A stretch of 64,000 bases of DNA. Origin: Pseudomonadales bacterium. Its GTDB lineage: Bacteria; Pseudomonadota; Gammaproteobacteria; Pseudomonadales; Azotimanducaceae. The stretch covers positions 682,001 through 746,000 of the forward strand of contig JAWKZN010000002.1 of assembly GCA_041395945.1 (NCBI GenBank). Reading direction: 5' to 3'. The notes under the pieces are model-generated. The model worked only from the letters and a program-made list of their open reading frames with translations. It ran no database searches and was not told the origin of the DNA. This document shows positions 17,990-26,353 of this stretch, one piece after another. The position numbers and the translations under genes are program-made. Numbering within the stretch: position 1 is the first letter of the stretch; each line of letters begins with the position of its first letter.

Positions 17990-19507
17990 ATGAGCGATAT
18001 CGCGATACGCAACGCCAGTATTCTGGATGGCACCGGTCTGCCCGCGTTCAGTGCAGATCTGGAAATCGAAAACGGTCGTATAGTCTCCGTGCGTACCGAT
18101 GGCGCGGCAGGACCTGCCGCCATCGAAATCGATGCGCGCGGACTCACCCTGGCGCCGGGTTTCATCGATACCCACGCACACGATGATGGCGCCTTCTTCC
18201 GCCACCCTGGCATGGAATTCAAACTGGCCCAGGGGGTCACCACGGTGGTGAGCGGCAACTGCGGTTTTTCCGCGATTCCCGCCGACCCGGAGCGGGATTC
18301 GGTTGCGGCCAGTGGCGGCATACTGGCAGGGCTGGAGGGACGCTTCACCGATCTGAACGGCTACTTCGAGGAAATTCTGGTCCGGGAACCGGCGATCAAC
18401 AACATGATGCTGGTCGGCCACAATACCGTCCGCACTCTGGTCATGGACCAGGCACAACGCAAGCCGGGCGCCGATGAACTCAGGCGCATGAAGGCCCACG
18501 TCTCCCTGGCCCTCGAACAGGGCGCCTGCGGTTTCTCGACCGGTCTCATCTACCGTCCCGGACGCTGGAGCGAAACCGAGGAGGTAATCGAACTCGCCGC
18601 GGCCGCGCAGCAACAGGATGCCCTCTACACCACCCATATGCGCAACGAAGGGGATCGACTGCTCGAAGCGGTCGAAGAAACCCTGCACATCGGCCGCGAA
18701 GCGGCTGTGCACGCCCACATCTCACACCACAAGGCGGCCGGCAGACCGAACTGGGGCAAGGTGAAGGAATCCCTGGCGCTGGTGGACGCCGCTCTGGCTT
18801 CCGGACAGCGGGTCACCCTGGACGTGTATCCCTACACCGCCGGCAGCGGCCGCATGATCGAGTACTTTAATCTCGAGCGCATCAACCGGGATCTTGCCGA
18901 GGTAATCCGCATTGCCAGCTGCCCCGCCTTCCGCAGTTACGAAGGCCGCATGCTCAAAGATATCGCCGCAGCGGAAGGCATCGACATCACCGATGCGGTG
19001 CGGCGCATACTCACTGCAGAAAAAGGCGATCGGACCATCTGCATCCACTTCATCATCGATGAGGCAGATATCGAAACCAATCTGGCGCACGCGGACATGA
19101 TGGTCGGATCGGATGGCATTCCGGACCTGCGGGGGAAACCGCATCCACGTCTGTTCGGGACCTTTCCCCGGGTGCTCGGCCACTATGTGCGTGAACGCGG
19201 GGTGCTGAGCCTGCCGGAAGCTGTGCGACGCATGACGTCTCTGTCGGCTCAAACCTTCGGTATCGAGGAGCGCGGCCAGATCCGCGAAGGTTACCGGGCG
19301 GATCTGGTGCTGTTCGACCCGGGCGAGGTCATCGATCGCGCCAGCTACGACGAGCCAAAGGTAGAACCGGACGGCATCCGCATGGTGCTGGTCAATGGCG
19401 CCATCGCCTACGACCGACTGGAATCACAACAACCCGGCCGTCACACCGGTGCCGGCAGTGGTCAGATGCTGCGTTACCGGCGTGGGGCCTATGGAGAATC
19501 AGAATGA
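17990..19507 (+). CDS. N-acyl-D-amino-acid deacylase-like amidohydrolase
   Basis: This 505-residue protein is an amidohydrolase-superfamily metalloenzyme of the D-aminoacylase type. The HxH motif is at H62-A-H64-D65, SGNCGFS carries the bridging-type C91, and later metal ligands appear in THMRNEGD, AHISHHKAAG and VGSDGIPD. RGQIREGYRADLVLF is the usual C-terminal motif. Family members cleave N-acyl D-amino acids or related amides and cyclic compounds. It starts 54 bases after the GMC gene and its stop overlaps the DoxX gene by ATGA. A precise substrate cannot be assigned. Confidence 0.88.
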   Translation: MSDIAIRNASILDGTGLPAFSADLEIENGRIVSVRTDGAAGPAAIEIDARGLTLAPGFIDTHAHDDGAFFRHPGMEFKLAQGVTTVVSGNCGFSAIPADPERDSVAASGGILAGLEGRFTDLNGYFEEILVREPAINNMMLVGHNTVRTLVMDQAQRKPGADELRRMKAHVSLALEQGACGFSTGLIYRPGRWSETEEVIELAAAAQQQDALYTTHMRNEGDRLLEAVEETLHIGREAAVHAHISHHKAAGRPNWGKVKESLALVDAALASGQRVTLDVYPYTAGSGRMIEYFNLERINRDLAEVIRIASCPAFRSYEGRMLKDIAAAEGIDITDAVRRILTAEKGDRTICIHFIIDEADIETNLAHADMMVGSDGIPDLRGKPHPRLFGTFPRVLGHYVRERGVLSLPEAVRRMTSLSAQTFGIEERGQIREGYRADLVLFDPGEVIDRASYDEPKVEPDGIRMVLVNGAIAYDRLESQQPGRHTGAGSGQMLRYRRGAYGESE

Positions 19508-19911
19508 ATGTTGCTCTGCCCCAGTCCGCGCAGCGGGCCCTGCTGCTCACCGGTCGCGCTCTGCTCGGCCTCTACTTCATCGTGCCGGGCATCACCAAGA
19601 TCACCGGCTGGTCAGGTACAGTTACCTACATGGAGGCGCACGATGTTCCACTCATTCCCGTGCTGCTCGTGATCACCATCGTGCTGCAGATCGGCGGCGG
19701 CGCCGCACTCGCGATCGGCTACCGCACTCAGATCATGGCCTTCCTGCTGGCCGGGCTCACTCTCGTGATCAGCCTGTTCATGCACAATTTCTGGACCTAC
19801 GAGGCGGGCATGGAACAGAACCACGAGATGCAGAACTTCATCAAGAACCTGGCAATCATGGCCGGTCTGATGTGTGTGGCGGGCACGCCAGAGCGATCCC
19901 GCAGGGTCTGA
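19504..19911 (+). CDS. DoxX family membrane protein
   Basis: The product has 135 residues with four predicted transmembrane helices (about 12-30, 52-72, 78-95 and 108-124). The N-terminal pattern GRALLGLYFIVPGITKITGW is characteristic of DoxX proteins, which are small inner-membrane proteins linked to quinone-dependent oxidation or membrane redox control. Start and stop of the preceding gene overlap as ATGA, so translation is coupled. It is the last gene of the operon and may help pass electrons from the GMC oxidoreductase, which is inference only. Confidence 0.85.
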   Translation: MNVALPQSAQRALLLTGRALLGLYFIVPGITKITGWSGTVTYMEAHDVPLIPVLLVITIVLQIGGGAALAIGYRTQIMAFLLAGLTLVISLFMHNFWTYEAGMEQNHEMQNFIKNLAIMAGLMCVAGTPERSRRV

Positions 19912-19916
19912 CCCCG

Positions 19917-20480
19917 CTACTGCCGGGTATCGGCCTGCTGCCTCAGATAGTCTGCGAGCCGCTGCAGCTGACCCTTCTGCACGTCATCTACGGGCTGTGC
20001 CAGCGGACCTAATCCGCCCGGCGCATACCCGCTCACCGCATACCGATAGTTCAATCGGGTATGGGTTGCATCGATGGGCGTGAAGGCAAAATCCATACTC
20101 CCGGTTGCACCCATGCCCTGCAGCGGACCGAGTCCACCGGACAACCGCAGCAGGCGGCCCGGGTCGGCGAACACCACGCGCATGTGTTCGACACTGCCAC
20201 CATTGTCCAGACGTTCACAGAAGCAGCCACCGGCCCGGGCATCGAGGGAAAAATTCTCAGCCTTTCCGGAATAGGAGTGCGCGGCGTTCCACCAGCGATC
20301 CACTTCTGCCGTGAGGGCATGGAACGCACGGGCCGCATCCGCGTCGAGAATCAGCTCATGCTCGGAGACAAAGCCCGCCGCTGACTCAGCGACCACCTCC
20401 GCGTGGGCAGAAAGGGTGACCAGCCCCACCAGGGCTCCGCTGAAAACCAGTCTGTGCACGTATCTGACCCTCACCGCCAT
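19917..20480 (-). CDS. exported SRPBCC (START-like) domain protein
   Basis: The protein has about 187 residues with a signal peptide ending SAHAE and an SRPBCC fold: the strand-helix start ELILDADAARAFHALTAEVDRWW, GGCFCERLDNGG in the middle, and a C-terminal helix. Such domains bind hydrophobic ligands in a deep cavity. The start is ambiguous. The ATG at 20480 follows AGGAGG with no spacer, while an in-frame GTG two codons later (20474) has the same site at a normal six-base distance and may be the real start. It converges with the DoxX gene. Confidence 0.75.
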   Translation of the reverse strand: MAVRVRYVHRLVFSGALVGLVTLSAHAEVVAESAAGFVSEHELILDADAARAFHALTAEVDRWWNAAHSYSGKAENFSLDARAGGCFCERLDNGGSVEHMRVVFADPGRLLRLSGGLGPLQGMGATGSMDFAFTPIDATHTRLNYRYAVSGYAPGGLGPLAQPVDDVQKGQLQRLADYLRQQADTRQ

Positions 20481-20517
20481 CCTCCTCACTCCCTTTCATA
20501 CGGGCAACCGAAATCCG

Positions 20518-21372
20518 TTACTTCATCGGCCAGACTGCGTCCACCGGCAACTGTACCAGCGCCTCGGTTTCGGCTGCGCAATCCCGCGCCGGTGGCAGGG
20601 ACCGCGCCCGCACTGCTGAAAGCTCAGCCGCCGCCGCCGCCATATCGGCCTGGAACAGGTCACTGGCATGCAGTCTGGCCACGGCCGCTGCACCCATGAA
20701 CTGCCCCTCCTGAACATCGCTCTGCCAGTGCACGTTGCACACCACCCGGCTCTGGCCGAAGGCCCGACCCCGCGCAAGGATTGCGTCCGCCCGCTCCGGT
20801 GCCAGTTCCGCCAGGATCAGCGCCCAGGCCCAGCCGATGGCCGAATGACCCGAAGGATAGGATCCGTCTTCTTCCAGCTGCTGCTGGCCCTGTTCGGAAA
20901 GACACGTCTGCTGCCCGTTGACCATGAAGGGTCGGGGACGCCGGTAATAGTTCTTGGCGGTATAGGTCGACAGGCCGGCATCCGGCAGCACCCGGCGCAA
21001 CAGTCGATACAGACTGGGTGTTTCCGCTTCAGTGACGGGCGCACCGAGTGCGCAGGAGAAGGTGTCTGCCGCAGCAGGGAACATCAGTTCGTTGTCCTGG
21101 GCCGCCAGCAGCCAGCGCGCAGAACCCTGCAGGGTCAGACTGCGTTCACTGATGGTGCCATCATGGCTGTGCGCGATACTGTCCTGTGCAGGAGGCGGCG
21201 GCAGAAGCGCCAGGCTGTTCGGATACTCGCTGCCCGCCAGGTAGCCCTGCAGAATGCCCGGACGGATTTCGGGGATCGATTCGCTGCCGGTGTCCGGATT
21301 GGAAGCACAGGCGCTGAGCGTGGTGGCCACGCACAGGATCAGAACGTTAGTAAGCGATTTCCGGGGCATCAT
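20518..21372 (-). CDS. class A acid phosphatase (PAP2 superfamily), lipoprotein
   Basis: This 284-residue protein has a signal peptide with lipobox LSAC (C22). The PAP2 phosphatase motifs are complete: KNYYRRPRP at 140-148, PSGHS at 173-177 and SRVVCNVHWQSD at 208-219, where H215 forms the phospho-enzyme. The third motif matches the class A non-specific acid phosphatase signature. It should remove phosphate from varied phosphomonoesters outside the cytoplasm. Most PhoN-type enzymes are soluble periplasmic proteins, so the lipid anchor is a variation. Confidence 0.9.
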   Translation of the reverse strand: MMPRKSLTNVLILCVATTLSACASNPDTGSESIPEIRPGILQGYLAGSEYPNSLALLPPPPAQDSIAHSHDGTISERSLTLQGSARWLLAAQDNELMFPAAADTFSCALGAPVTEAETPSLYRLLRRVLPDAGLSTYTAKNYYRRPRPFMVNGQQTCLSEQGQQQLEEDGSYPSGHSAIGWAWALILAELAPERADAILARGRAFGQSRVVCNVHWQSDVQEGQFMGAAAVARLHASDLFQADMAAAAAELSAVRARSLPPARDCAAETEALVQLPVDAVWPMK

Positions 21373-21448
21373 CGGTTCCTGAGTTGATCGAACTTTCCAG
21401 CCACCACCTGTTAAACGAATTTCTCATCACTGGCAAGGACCGGATCCC

Positions 21449-22071
21449 ATGTACATCCCCCAGGTATTTGCAGCGGACGAGCAGGCCGCTCTGGAAATTA
21501 TCCGCTGGCGACCCTGGTGCGGAACACCAGCCAGGGGCTGAGCGCGGATCAGATTCCCCTGATCCTGGCTGCAGGAGTGACCAACAGGCTGCAGGGTCAT
21601 GTGGCCCGCGCCAACCCGCTCGCCGCGGAAGCGGCTGAGGGTGGCGAAGTGCTCCTGATATTTCAGGGGCCTAATGCCTATATCAGCCCGGGCTGGTATG
21701 CCAGCAAGGCGGAAGATCCGCGGGTCGTGCCAACCTGGAATTACGCGGTTGTCCACCTGCATGGAACCCTTCGATGCCACAGCGACAGCCGCTGGCTGAC
21801 CCGACATCTCACCCAGCTTACGGCCAGCCAGGAAGTGGACCGGTCCATACCCTGGCAGATTGCCGACGCACCCGCCGAACACATCGAGCGTCTGCAGCAG
21901 CACATCGTCGGTATCGAGATCGAGATCCGCAGTGTGATCGGAAAGGTCAAGGCCAGTCAGAACCAGCCTGAGGTCAATCGGGCGAGCGTGGTCGAAGCAC
22001 TGAGAAACACCCCGCAGGGTCAGCCGATGGCGGATCTGGTGGCTTCCTTCGATCAGCAGGCCACCCTGTAG
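21449..22071 (+). pseudogene. paiB-like FMN-binding protein with a frameshift near the N-terminus
   Basis: The PaiB family N-terminus MYIPQVF is encoded from an ATG at 21449, but that frame stops at 21541. The rest of the protein (LATLVRNTSQGLSADQIPL to the end, including HVARANPLA, YISPGWYASK, PTWNYAVVHLHG and GIEIEIRSVIGKVKASQNQP) is in another frame, open to 22071. The break lies between about 21491 and 21505. Compared with PaiB relatives, three to four residues are missing, fitting a deletion of about 10 bases. PaiB proteins bind FMN and act as regulators or protease-related proteins. Restart at GTG 21517 would lack the first segment. A sequencing error is possible. Confidence 0.75.
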
Positions 22072-22110
22072 GCACACTCCACCGCCGGCCTGACTGTGGA
22101 AACGGGAGTC

Positions 22111-22187
22111 TGGTGGGCGCGCGCAGATTCGAACTGCGGACCTCTGCCGTGTGAAAGCAGCGCTCTAACCAACTGAGCTACGCGCCC
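22111..22187 (-). tRNA. tRNA-Val (CAC)
   Basis: The reverse strand folds into a full cloverleaf of 77 bases with encoded CCA. The 7-bp acceptor stem is GGGCGCG with CGCGCCC, the D arm is GCTC/GAGC, the anticodon loop is TTCACAC giving CAC, and the T arm is CGCAG TTCGAAT CTGCG. CAC reads the valine codon GUG. It is a single gene between the paiB-like remnant and an MFS gene; no attachment-site duplication was seen beside it. Confidence 0.95.
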
Positions 22188-22202
22188 GGGCGGGCGAGCA
22201 TA

Positions 22203-23432
22203 TCACTGTCGGCCGGCAGCCTGAAGTTCCCGCAGCTGCGGTCGCAGCAGCAGCAGGCCGAGCAGTGAAAGCAGCGCGAGCACGGCGCCGCCGGTAAAGG
22301 TGAATCCGGCGCCGCCTGCGTCCCACAGCGCACCCGCCAGCACACTGGCCAGCAGCAGCATCAGACCGGTGATCAGGTTGAGCACCCCGAAACCGGTGCC
22401 GCGCAGATCCCCAGGCACCATATCCGCCACCAGCGCGGCAACAATGCCCTGGGTAAACCCCATGTGCAGACCCCACAGCACCACCCCCATCGCCACGGCG
22501 ATCAGCCCGGAAGACCGGGCCAGCAGCACATCGGCTGCGATCAGCAGGACCAGACCGATCACCAGCATGCCGATCCGATCACCCCGGTCGGAGAGCACAC
22601 CCGCCGGATAGGCGGCCAGCGCATAAGCGACATTCATCACCACCAGTACCATGGGCACCAGGGTCAGCGACAGGCCGACAGACTCTGCCTTCAGGATGAG
22701 AAAGGCTTCGCTGAACCGCGCCAGCGTAAAAGCGCCGGCAAAACCGGCAAGCCACCAGAACCGGCTGCCGAGACGCTCAAGCCTGGCGCGATCGAACAGC
22801 GGCTCGCGGTGGGGCTCGATGTCCGGCCGTTCCGGCTCGCGCACACCGACCAGCAGCAGGCCGACCGCCAGTGCCGCCGGTATCGCGGCGAACCAGAACA
22901 CCATGGAGATGTCATCCAGCGTCCACCACATGAGTCCTACCGCCAGCAGTGGACCGAGAAAGGCGCCCACCGTGTCCAGCGACTGGCGCAGACCGAAGCT
23001 TGCGCCGCGAATCGATTCGGGGCTCAAGTCGGCGATCAGTGCATCCCGTGGCGCACCGCGGATGCCTTTACCGATACGGTCGACGAAGCGTGCGCCTACC
23101 AGCCAGTCGATCGTGGTGGCCAGTGCAAATACCGGCTTCGTCAGCGCGGCAAGTCCGTAACCGACGACCACCAGAGTCTTGCGGCGCCGCAGCCGGTCAC
23201 TCAGCGCACCGGAAAATACCTTGGTGATCGCGGCCGTGGCCTCCGCGATACCTTCGATGAACCCCACTGTCAGCATCGAACTGCCGAGCACCACCACCAG
23301 ATACACCGGCAGCAGCGCATGGATCATTTCCGAGGAAACATCCATGAGCAGAGAGACGAAACCGAGCGCCCAGACGCCACCCGGAATACGCGCGGCCGGA
23401 AGTTCAGGGGGTCGGGAAGATTGGGCAGGCAT
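22203..23432 (-). CDS. MFS transporter
   Basis: The protein has 409 residues and twelve predicted helices. The loop between helices 2 and 3 reads KVFSGALSDRLRRRKTLVV, the classic MFS motif A, and the equivalent in the second half is PAGVLSDRGDRIGM. RFVDRIGKGIRGAPRDALIAD is typical of a subgroup of uncharacterised proteobacterial MFS exporters or importers. I cannot name a substrate. It lies directly upstream of tRNA-Val on the same strand. Confidence 0.85.
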   Translation of the reverse strand: MPAQSSRPPELPAARIPGGVWALGFVSLLMDVSSEMIHALLPVYLVVVLGSSMLTVGFIEGIAEATAAITKVFSGALSDRLRRRKTLVVVGYGLAALTKPVFALATTIDWLVGARFVDRIGKGIRGAPRDALIADLSPESIRGASFGLRQSLDTVGAFLGPLLAVGLMWWTLDDISMVFWFAAIPAALAVGLLLVGVREPERPDIEPHREPLFDRARLERLGSRFWWLAGFAGAFTLARFSEAFLILKAESVGLSLTLVPMVLVVMNVAYALAAYPAGVLSDRGDRIGMLVIGLVLLIAADVLLARSSGLIAVAMGVVLWGLHMGFTQGIVAALVADMVPGDLRGTGFGVLNLITGLMLLLASVLAGALWDAGGAGFTFTGGAVLALLSLLGLLLLRPQLRELQAAGRQ

Positions 23433-23507
23433 CGGCGGATGTTCCGCTGCTCCGTCTTCCGCCGCAAGTAAACGCCGGGTCCTGCCGGAGTAGGAGTGCG
23501 GTGTTGC

Positions 23508-23813
23508 TCAGAGAATCCTCACCTCCTGATCGATCACCGCGAAGGCGCCACGTTCGGTGAGACAGCCCTGCACATGGCCGCCCGGCCGGATGTCGAACCA
23601 GCGGGTGGAAATGCCATCGGTTCTGCCGACCCGGGCGATCAGCAGTTTCACCGGCCGGCCGCGCCGCTGCGCCTTCACCCGATCGATGAAGCCAAGCCAG
23701 GGCACGAAACCGTAATCGCCATTGCGACGCAGGACACCGATGACTTCACCACGGGTATCTCCGTGCAGTTCGATGTTCCGATGGTTGAGGCGACGGCATA
23801 AAACGAGCGACAT
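23508..23813 (-). CDS. small protein of unknown function, probably damage-inducible
   Basis: This 101-residue protein has no signal peptide or membrane segment and I do not recognise its family. It is basic in the middle (FIDRVKAQRRGRPVKLLIARV) and mixed beta-like at the end (RWFDIRPGGHVQGCLTERGAF). Codon use and GC pattern match its neighbours. What stands out is the upstream site: the ATG at 23813 overlaps the edge of a 34-bp palindrome containing a LexA-type box. With no room for a Shine-Dalgarno site, the mRNA would be leaderless if transcription starts in the box. It may be SOS-controlled. Confidence 0.6.
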   Translation of the reverse strand: MSLVLCRRLNHRNIELHGDTRGEVIGVLRRNGDYGFVPWLGFIDRVKAQRRGRPVKLLIARVGRTDGISTRWFDIRPGGHVQGCLTERGAFAVIDQEVRIL

Positions 23814-23845
23814 CCGGATACTGTATATACATACAGTATCCGGAT
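23812..23845. promoter_or_regulatory. LexA-type SOS box inside a 34-bp perfect palindrome
   Basis: The core TACTGTATATACATACAGTA at 23819-23838 differs from the E. coli LexA consensus by a single base and satisfies CTG-N10-CAG. The symmetry goes further: the 15 bases at 23812-23826 are the exact reverse complement of 23831-23845, separated by ATAC. Such long arms are more than LexA needs, so a second regulator or a structural role is possible. The reverse-strand start codon at 23813-23811 touches the left arm. Confidence 0.85.
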
Positions 23846-23930
23846 CCAGAGGGAGGCGGGAGAGGCGCCGCGGGACCGGCAGGTCGCCATCCCCTCAGCC
23901 CGGCTTGAAGGCCTCACCCAGCCTCGACAC

Positions 23931-24335
23931 CTAGCCTCGACGATGGCCGTCCCGTCGCTTGCCGTGATCCCGGTCACCGCCACGCCCCCGACGATCACCC
24001 TGCAGGTCGTGACGCTTCTCGTAGCGATGGTGACCGCGGTCGTGGCGTCGATCCTGATGCCAGTATGCGTGTCGCTTCTGGTGCTTGCGCCATTTCTTGG
24101 TATGCCGGTAGTTGTGTCCCCGATGCTGGTATCCGTGGTACCGGTGATCCCGATAGCGCGGCGCATCGTAGTGGGCGAGCACAATGGAGGCGCCGATCAG
24201 GGCCGCCCAGTCGTCGTCTACCCGGCCGTGGTCGGCGTGGGCAGCGAAGGGCAGCATCAGTCCAGCCACGAGTGCAGCAGTTGCACCCAGGCGGACGCTT
24301 CGGTTTGTCGTACGGGTAGTTTCAGGTCTGGTCAT
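23931..24335 (-). CDS. His/Arg-rich exported protein
   Basis: The product has 134 residues. A signal peptide covers about residues 15-35 and ends AAHA before DHGRVDDDW. A short WAALIGASIVLAHYDAP segment follows. The rest, about 75 residues, is dominated by His, Arg, Asp and Tyr in irregular clusters such as RHDRGHHRYEKRHD. Such tails can bind metal ions such as Ni, Cu or Zn, or polyanions, but no defined family is recognised. The start ATG at 24335 is well separated from the serine-hydrolase gene upstream, with 146 bases free for a promoter. Confidence 0.7.
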   Translation of the reverse strand: MTRPETTRTTNRSVRLGATAALVAGLMLPFAAHADHGRVDDDWAALIGASIVLAHYDAPRYRDHRYHGYQHRGHNYRHTKKWRKHQKRHAYWHQDRRHDRGHHRYEKRHDLQGDRRGRGGDRDHGKRRDGHRRG

Positions 24336-24481
24336 GTCTGTCTCCGGTTGTTGTCAGACGCGGACCAGATTAGGGCTCGGCCAATGAACAGCCGATGAAC
24401 CCACCCTGTCTGGAAACTGAACCGGAATCTGCATGCACTTTCGCGACAGCCGCTTTGCGGAGCAGCATGCAGTTGCTGATC

Positions 24482-26353
24482 TCAACCCAGTCGGTAACCC
24501 AACAGATTCCAGTAGTCGAGCCAGCTGAGCCACAGCACGGCAACTGCAGCATTGAGCAGGGCCAGCAGGGCGATCCATCGATCAGCCAGCAGTTCCCGGA
24601 AGTGCCAGATCTGCACCGCAAGTCCACCACCGGCAGTCAGCGGCAACATCAGCAGTGCCAGCAGTGCAGGGGTGGGACCAGCGAAGAACCTCTGTGGATC
24701 GGTCCATCCCAGAATCGCAACAAGGCCGACAACGAATCCAAGCAGGGCGCCATTGGTCAGCAGCAGCGGGATTCGCACTTTTCCCAGTCGGTCCCGACAG
24801 CGCCGCAACCAGATAAAACTGCACAGCAGCCACAGACAGCCGCCACCCAACAGCCACGGCGCCCAATGGGAACTCGTGTACCAGGGCACCGGCTCGTAGG
24901 CGCCGCCGCCAATAAAAAGATGCGGACGGTCCCCCTTCAGCGTGCGGAATACCAGATAGCGTTGCTCACCCTCGCGGTGTTGCAGAACACCGGGTTCGAT
25001 TTCGACATATTCCCGGCCCGCCAGCCGCACGCCGGTTGAGGTTGCAGTCACCTGCACCTCGTCGAACAGGCTCGCCAGCCGTTCCCAGGTGTGTCGGGCT
25101 GCGACAGCGGTACGGTAACTGCCCGCATACCCGCTGCTGCGACCCGCCGAATCCGCCAGAGGTTCTGGCTGCTCCGCTGGTGAATCGCCGGATTCGGGCC
25201 AGAGCGTGTCGAGCATGGCCTGGGTAGTTTCCCGATTGAACCGGGCCGCTGTGTCGAAGGCACCAAAGGCACCGAGGATGCTGCGGTTGTGAACGATAAA
25301 GACACCGAAACCCCGTTCAGGAACAAGCAGCAGTCGGGCATTGAAACCACTCGCCTGTCCGTCCTTGTAAAACACCCGCATACCGGCGTGGTCGCTGCGC
25401 GCAAACCCGAAGGACCGGCCGGGCAAACTGGGGTGCCGGGAGTACTGCTCGACCAGCTGACTGCAGACTGCTTCCCCCAGCCCCCCACTCCGGCAGTTCA
25501 GCAGCGCAAGCAGATACCTGGCCATGTCCGGCGCAGACGTGTAGAGACCGGCTGCTGGAGTGAGCTGCACGTAATCCCGCTCATAAGGCCTGAATCCCGA
25601 CGAGGTCTGACGCCAGGCAGAGACGATCCGGCTGTCGATCCCGGGCGGCATGTCGATCTGCGCAAAAGTCGAAGACGTCATGCCCAGCGGTTCGAACACT
25701 TCTTCTGCCATCGCCTCATCGAAGCGCCGGCCGGTCAGCTCTTCCAGCAGCCATCCCGCCAGCGCCGTGTGGTGATCGTTGTAGGCGATCACTTCTCCCG
25801 GGTCGATGAACCTGGGCGGCAGATGGCGGGCCAGGTAGTCGGAGAGGCTCAACATCTGTTCCGGGTTGCTGACATGCTGCCCGAACAGCCGCTCGTTGAA
25901 TCCAGCGGTGTGGGTGAGCAGGTGCCGCAGTGTGATCGGCTTGCGCAGCGGTGGTCGCACGGGCAGATTATCGAGTCGATTGCGAAGGTCTTCATCCAGG
26001 CTCACAGCTCCCCGCGCGACCAGCCGCAAGATCCCGGACGCGGTAACCGGTTTCGACACCGAGCCCACTCTGAATACATCGCGGCGCACATTCACCGGCG
26101 TACCCGTTACTGGATTCCCGGTTCCGTAACCCGCGAGGACCAGCACCTCGCCGCCGTACACAACAGCAATCGCAGTTCCGGGGATACCCAGCTGTACCAG
26201 TCTGCCGGGTATGGCTGCCAGCACCTTACCGAGCGCATCCCGCACGACGGCCGTCTCCACTGCGGTACCACGGGCGGATTGCACAGCCTCCGCCGCGGCG
26301 AATCCACTCAGCGCGACATTGAGAATCATCGTCAGTCTCACCATTGCGCTCAT
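24482..26353 (-). CDS. beta-lactamase-fold serine hydrolase with C-terminal membrane helices
   Basis: This 623-residue protein has a signal sequence, a class C beta-lactamase/D-peptidase-like domain and a long C-terminal region. The catalytic S98-V-S-K101 motif is clear. The second motif reads Y191-N-D, and a KDG triplet in FYKDGQASGFNARL could be the third. The last 140 residues hold about four hydrophobic helices, so the enzyme is membrane-bound. Such proteins are usually esterases or peptidases rather than antibiotic-resistance enzymes. It overlaps the TetR gene by ATGA and is probably controlled by it. Confidence 0.85.
   Translation of the reverse strand: MSAMVRLTMILNVALSGFAAAEAVQSARGTAVETAVVRDALGKVLAAIPGRLVQLGIPGTAIAVVYGGEVLVLAGYGTGNPVTGTPVNVRRDVFRVGSVSKPVTASGILRLVARGAVSLDEDLRNRLDNLPVRPPLRKPITLRHLLTHTAGFNERLFGQHVSNPEQMLSLSDYLARHLPPRFIDPGEVIAYNDHHTALAGWLLEELTGRRFDEAMAEEVFEPLGMTSSTFAQIDMPPGIDSRIVSAWRQTSSGFRPYERDYVQLTPAAGLYTSAPDMARYLLALLNCRSGGLGEAVCSQLVEQYSRHPSLPGRSFGFARSDHAGMRVFYKDGQASGFNARLLLVPERGFGVFIVHNRSILGAFGAFDTAARFNRETTQAMLDTLWPESGDSPAEQPEPLADSAGRSSGYAGSYRTAVAARHTWERLASLFDEVQVTATSTGVRLAGREYVEIEPGVLQHREGEQRYLVFRTLKGDRPHLFIGGGAYEPVPWYTSSHWAPWLLGGGCLWLLCSFIWLRRCRDRLGKVRIPLLLTNGALLGFVVGLVAILGWTDPQRFFAGPTPALLALLMLPLTAGGGLAVQIWHFRELLADRWIALLALLNAAVAVLWLSWLDYWNLLGYRLG

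Noticed and set aside
24482..26353. Antibiotic-resistance beta-lactamase
   Set aside because: The motifs are YND and KDG rather than classic class C motifs, and C-terminal membrane helices are present; an esterase or peptidase role is more likely.
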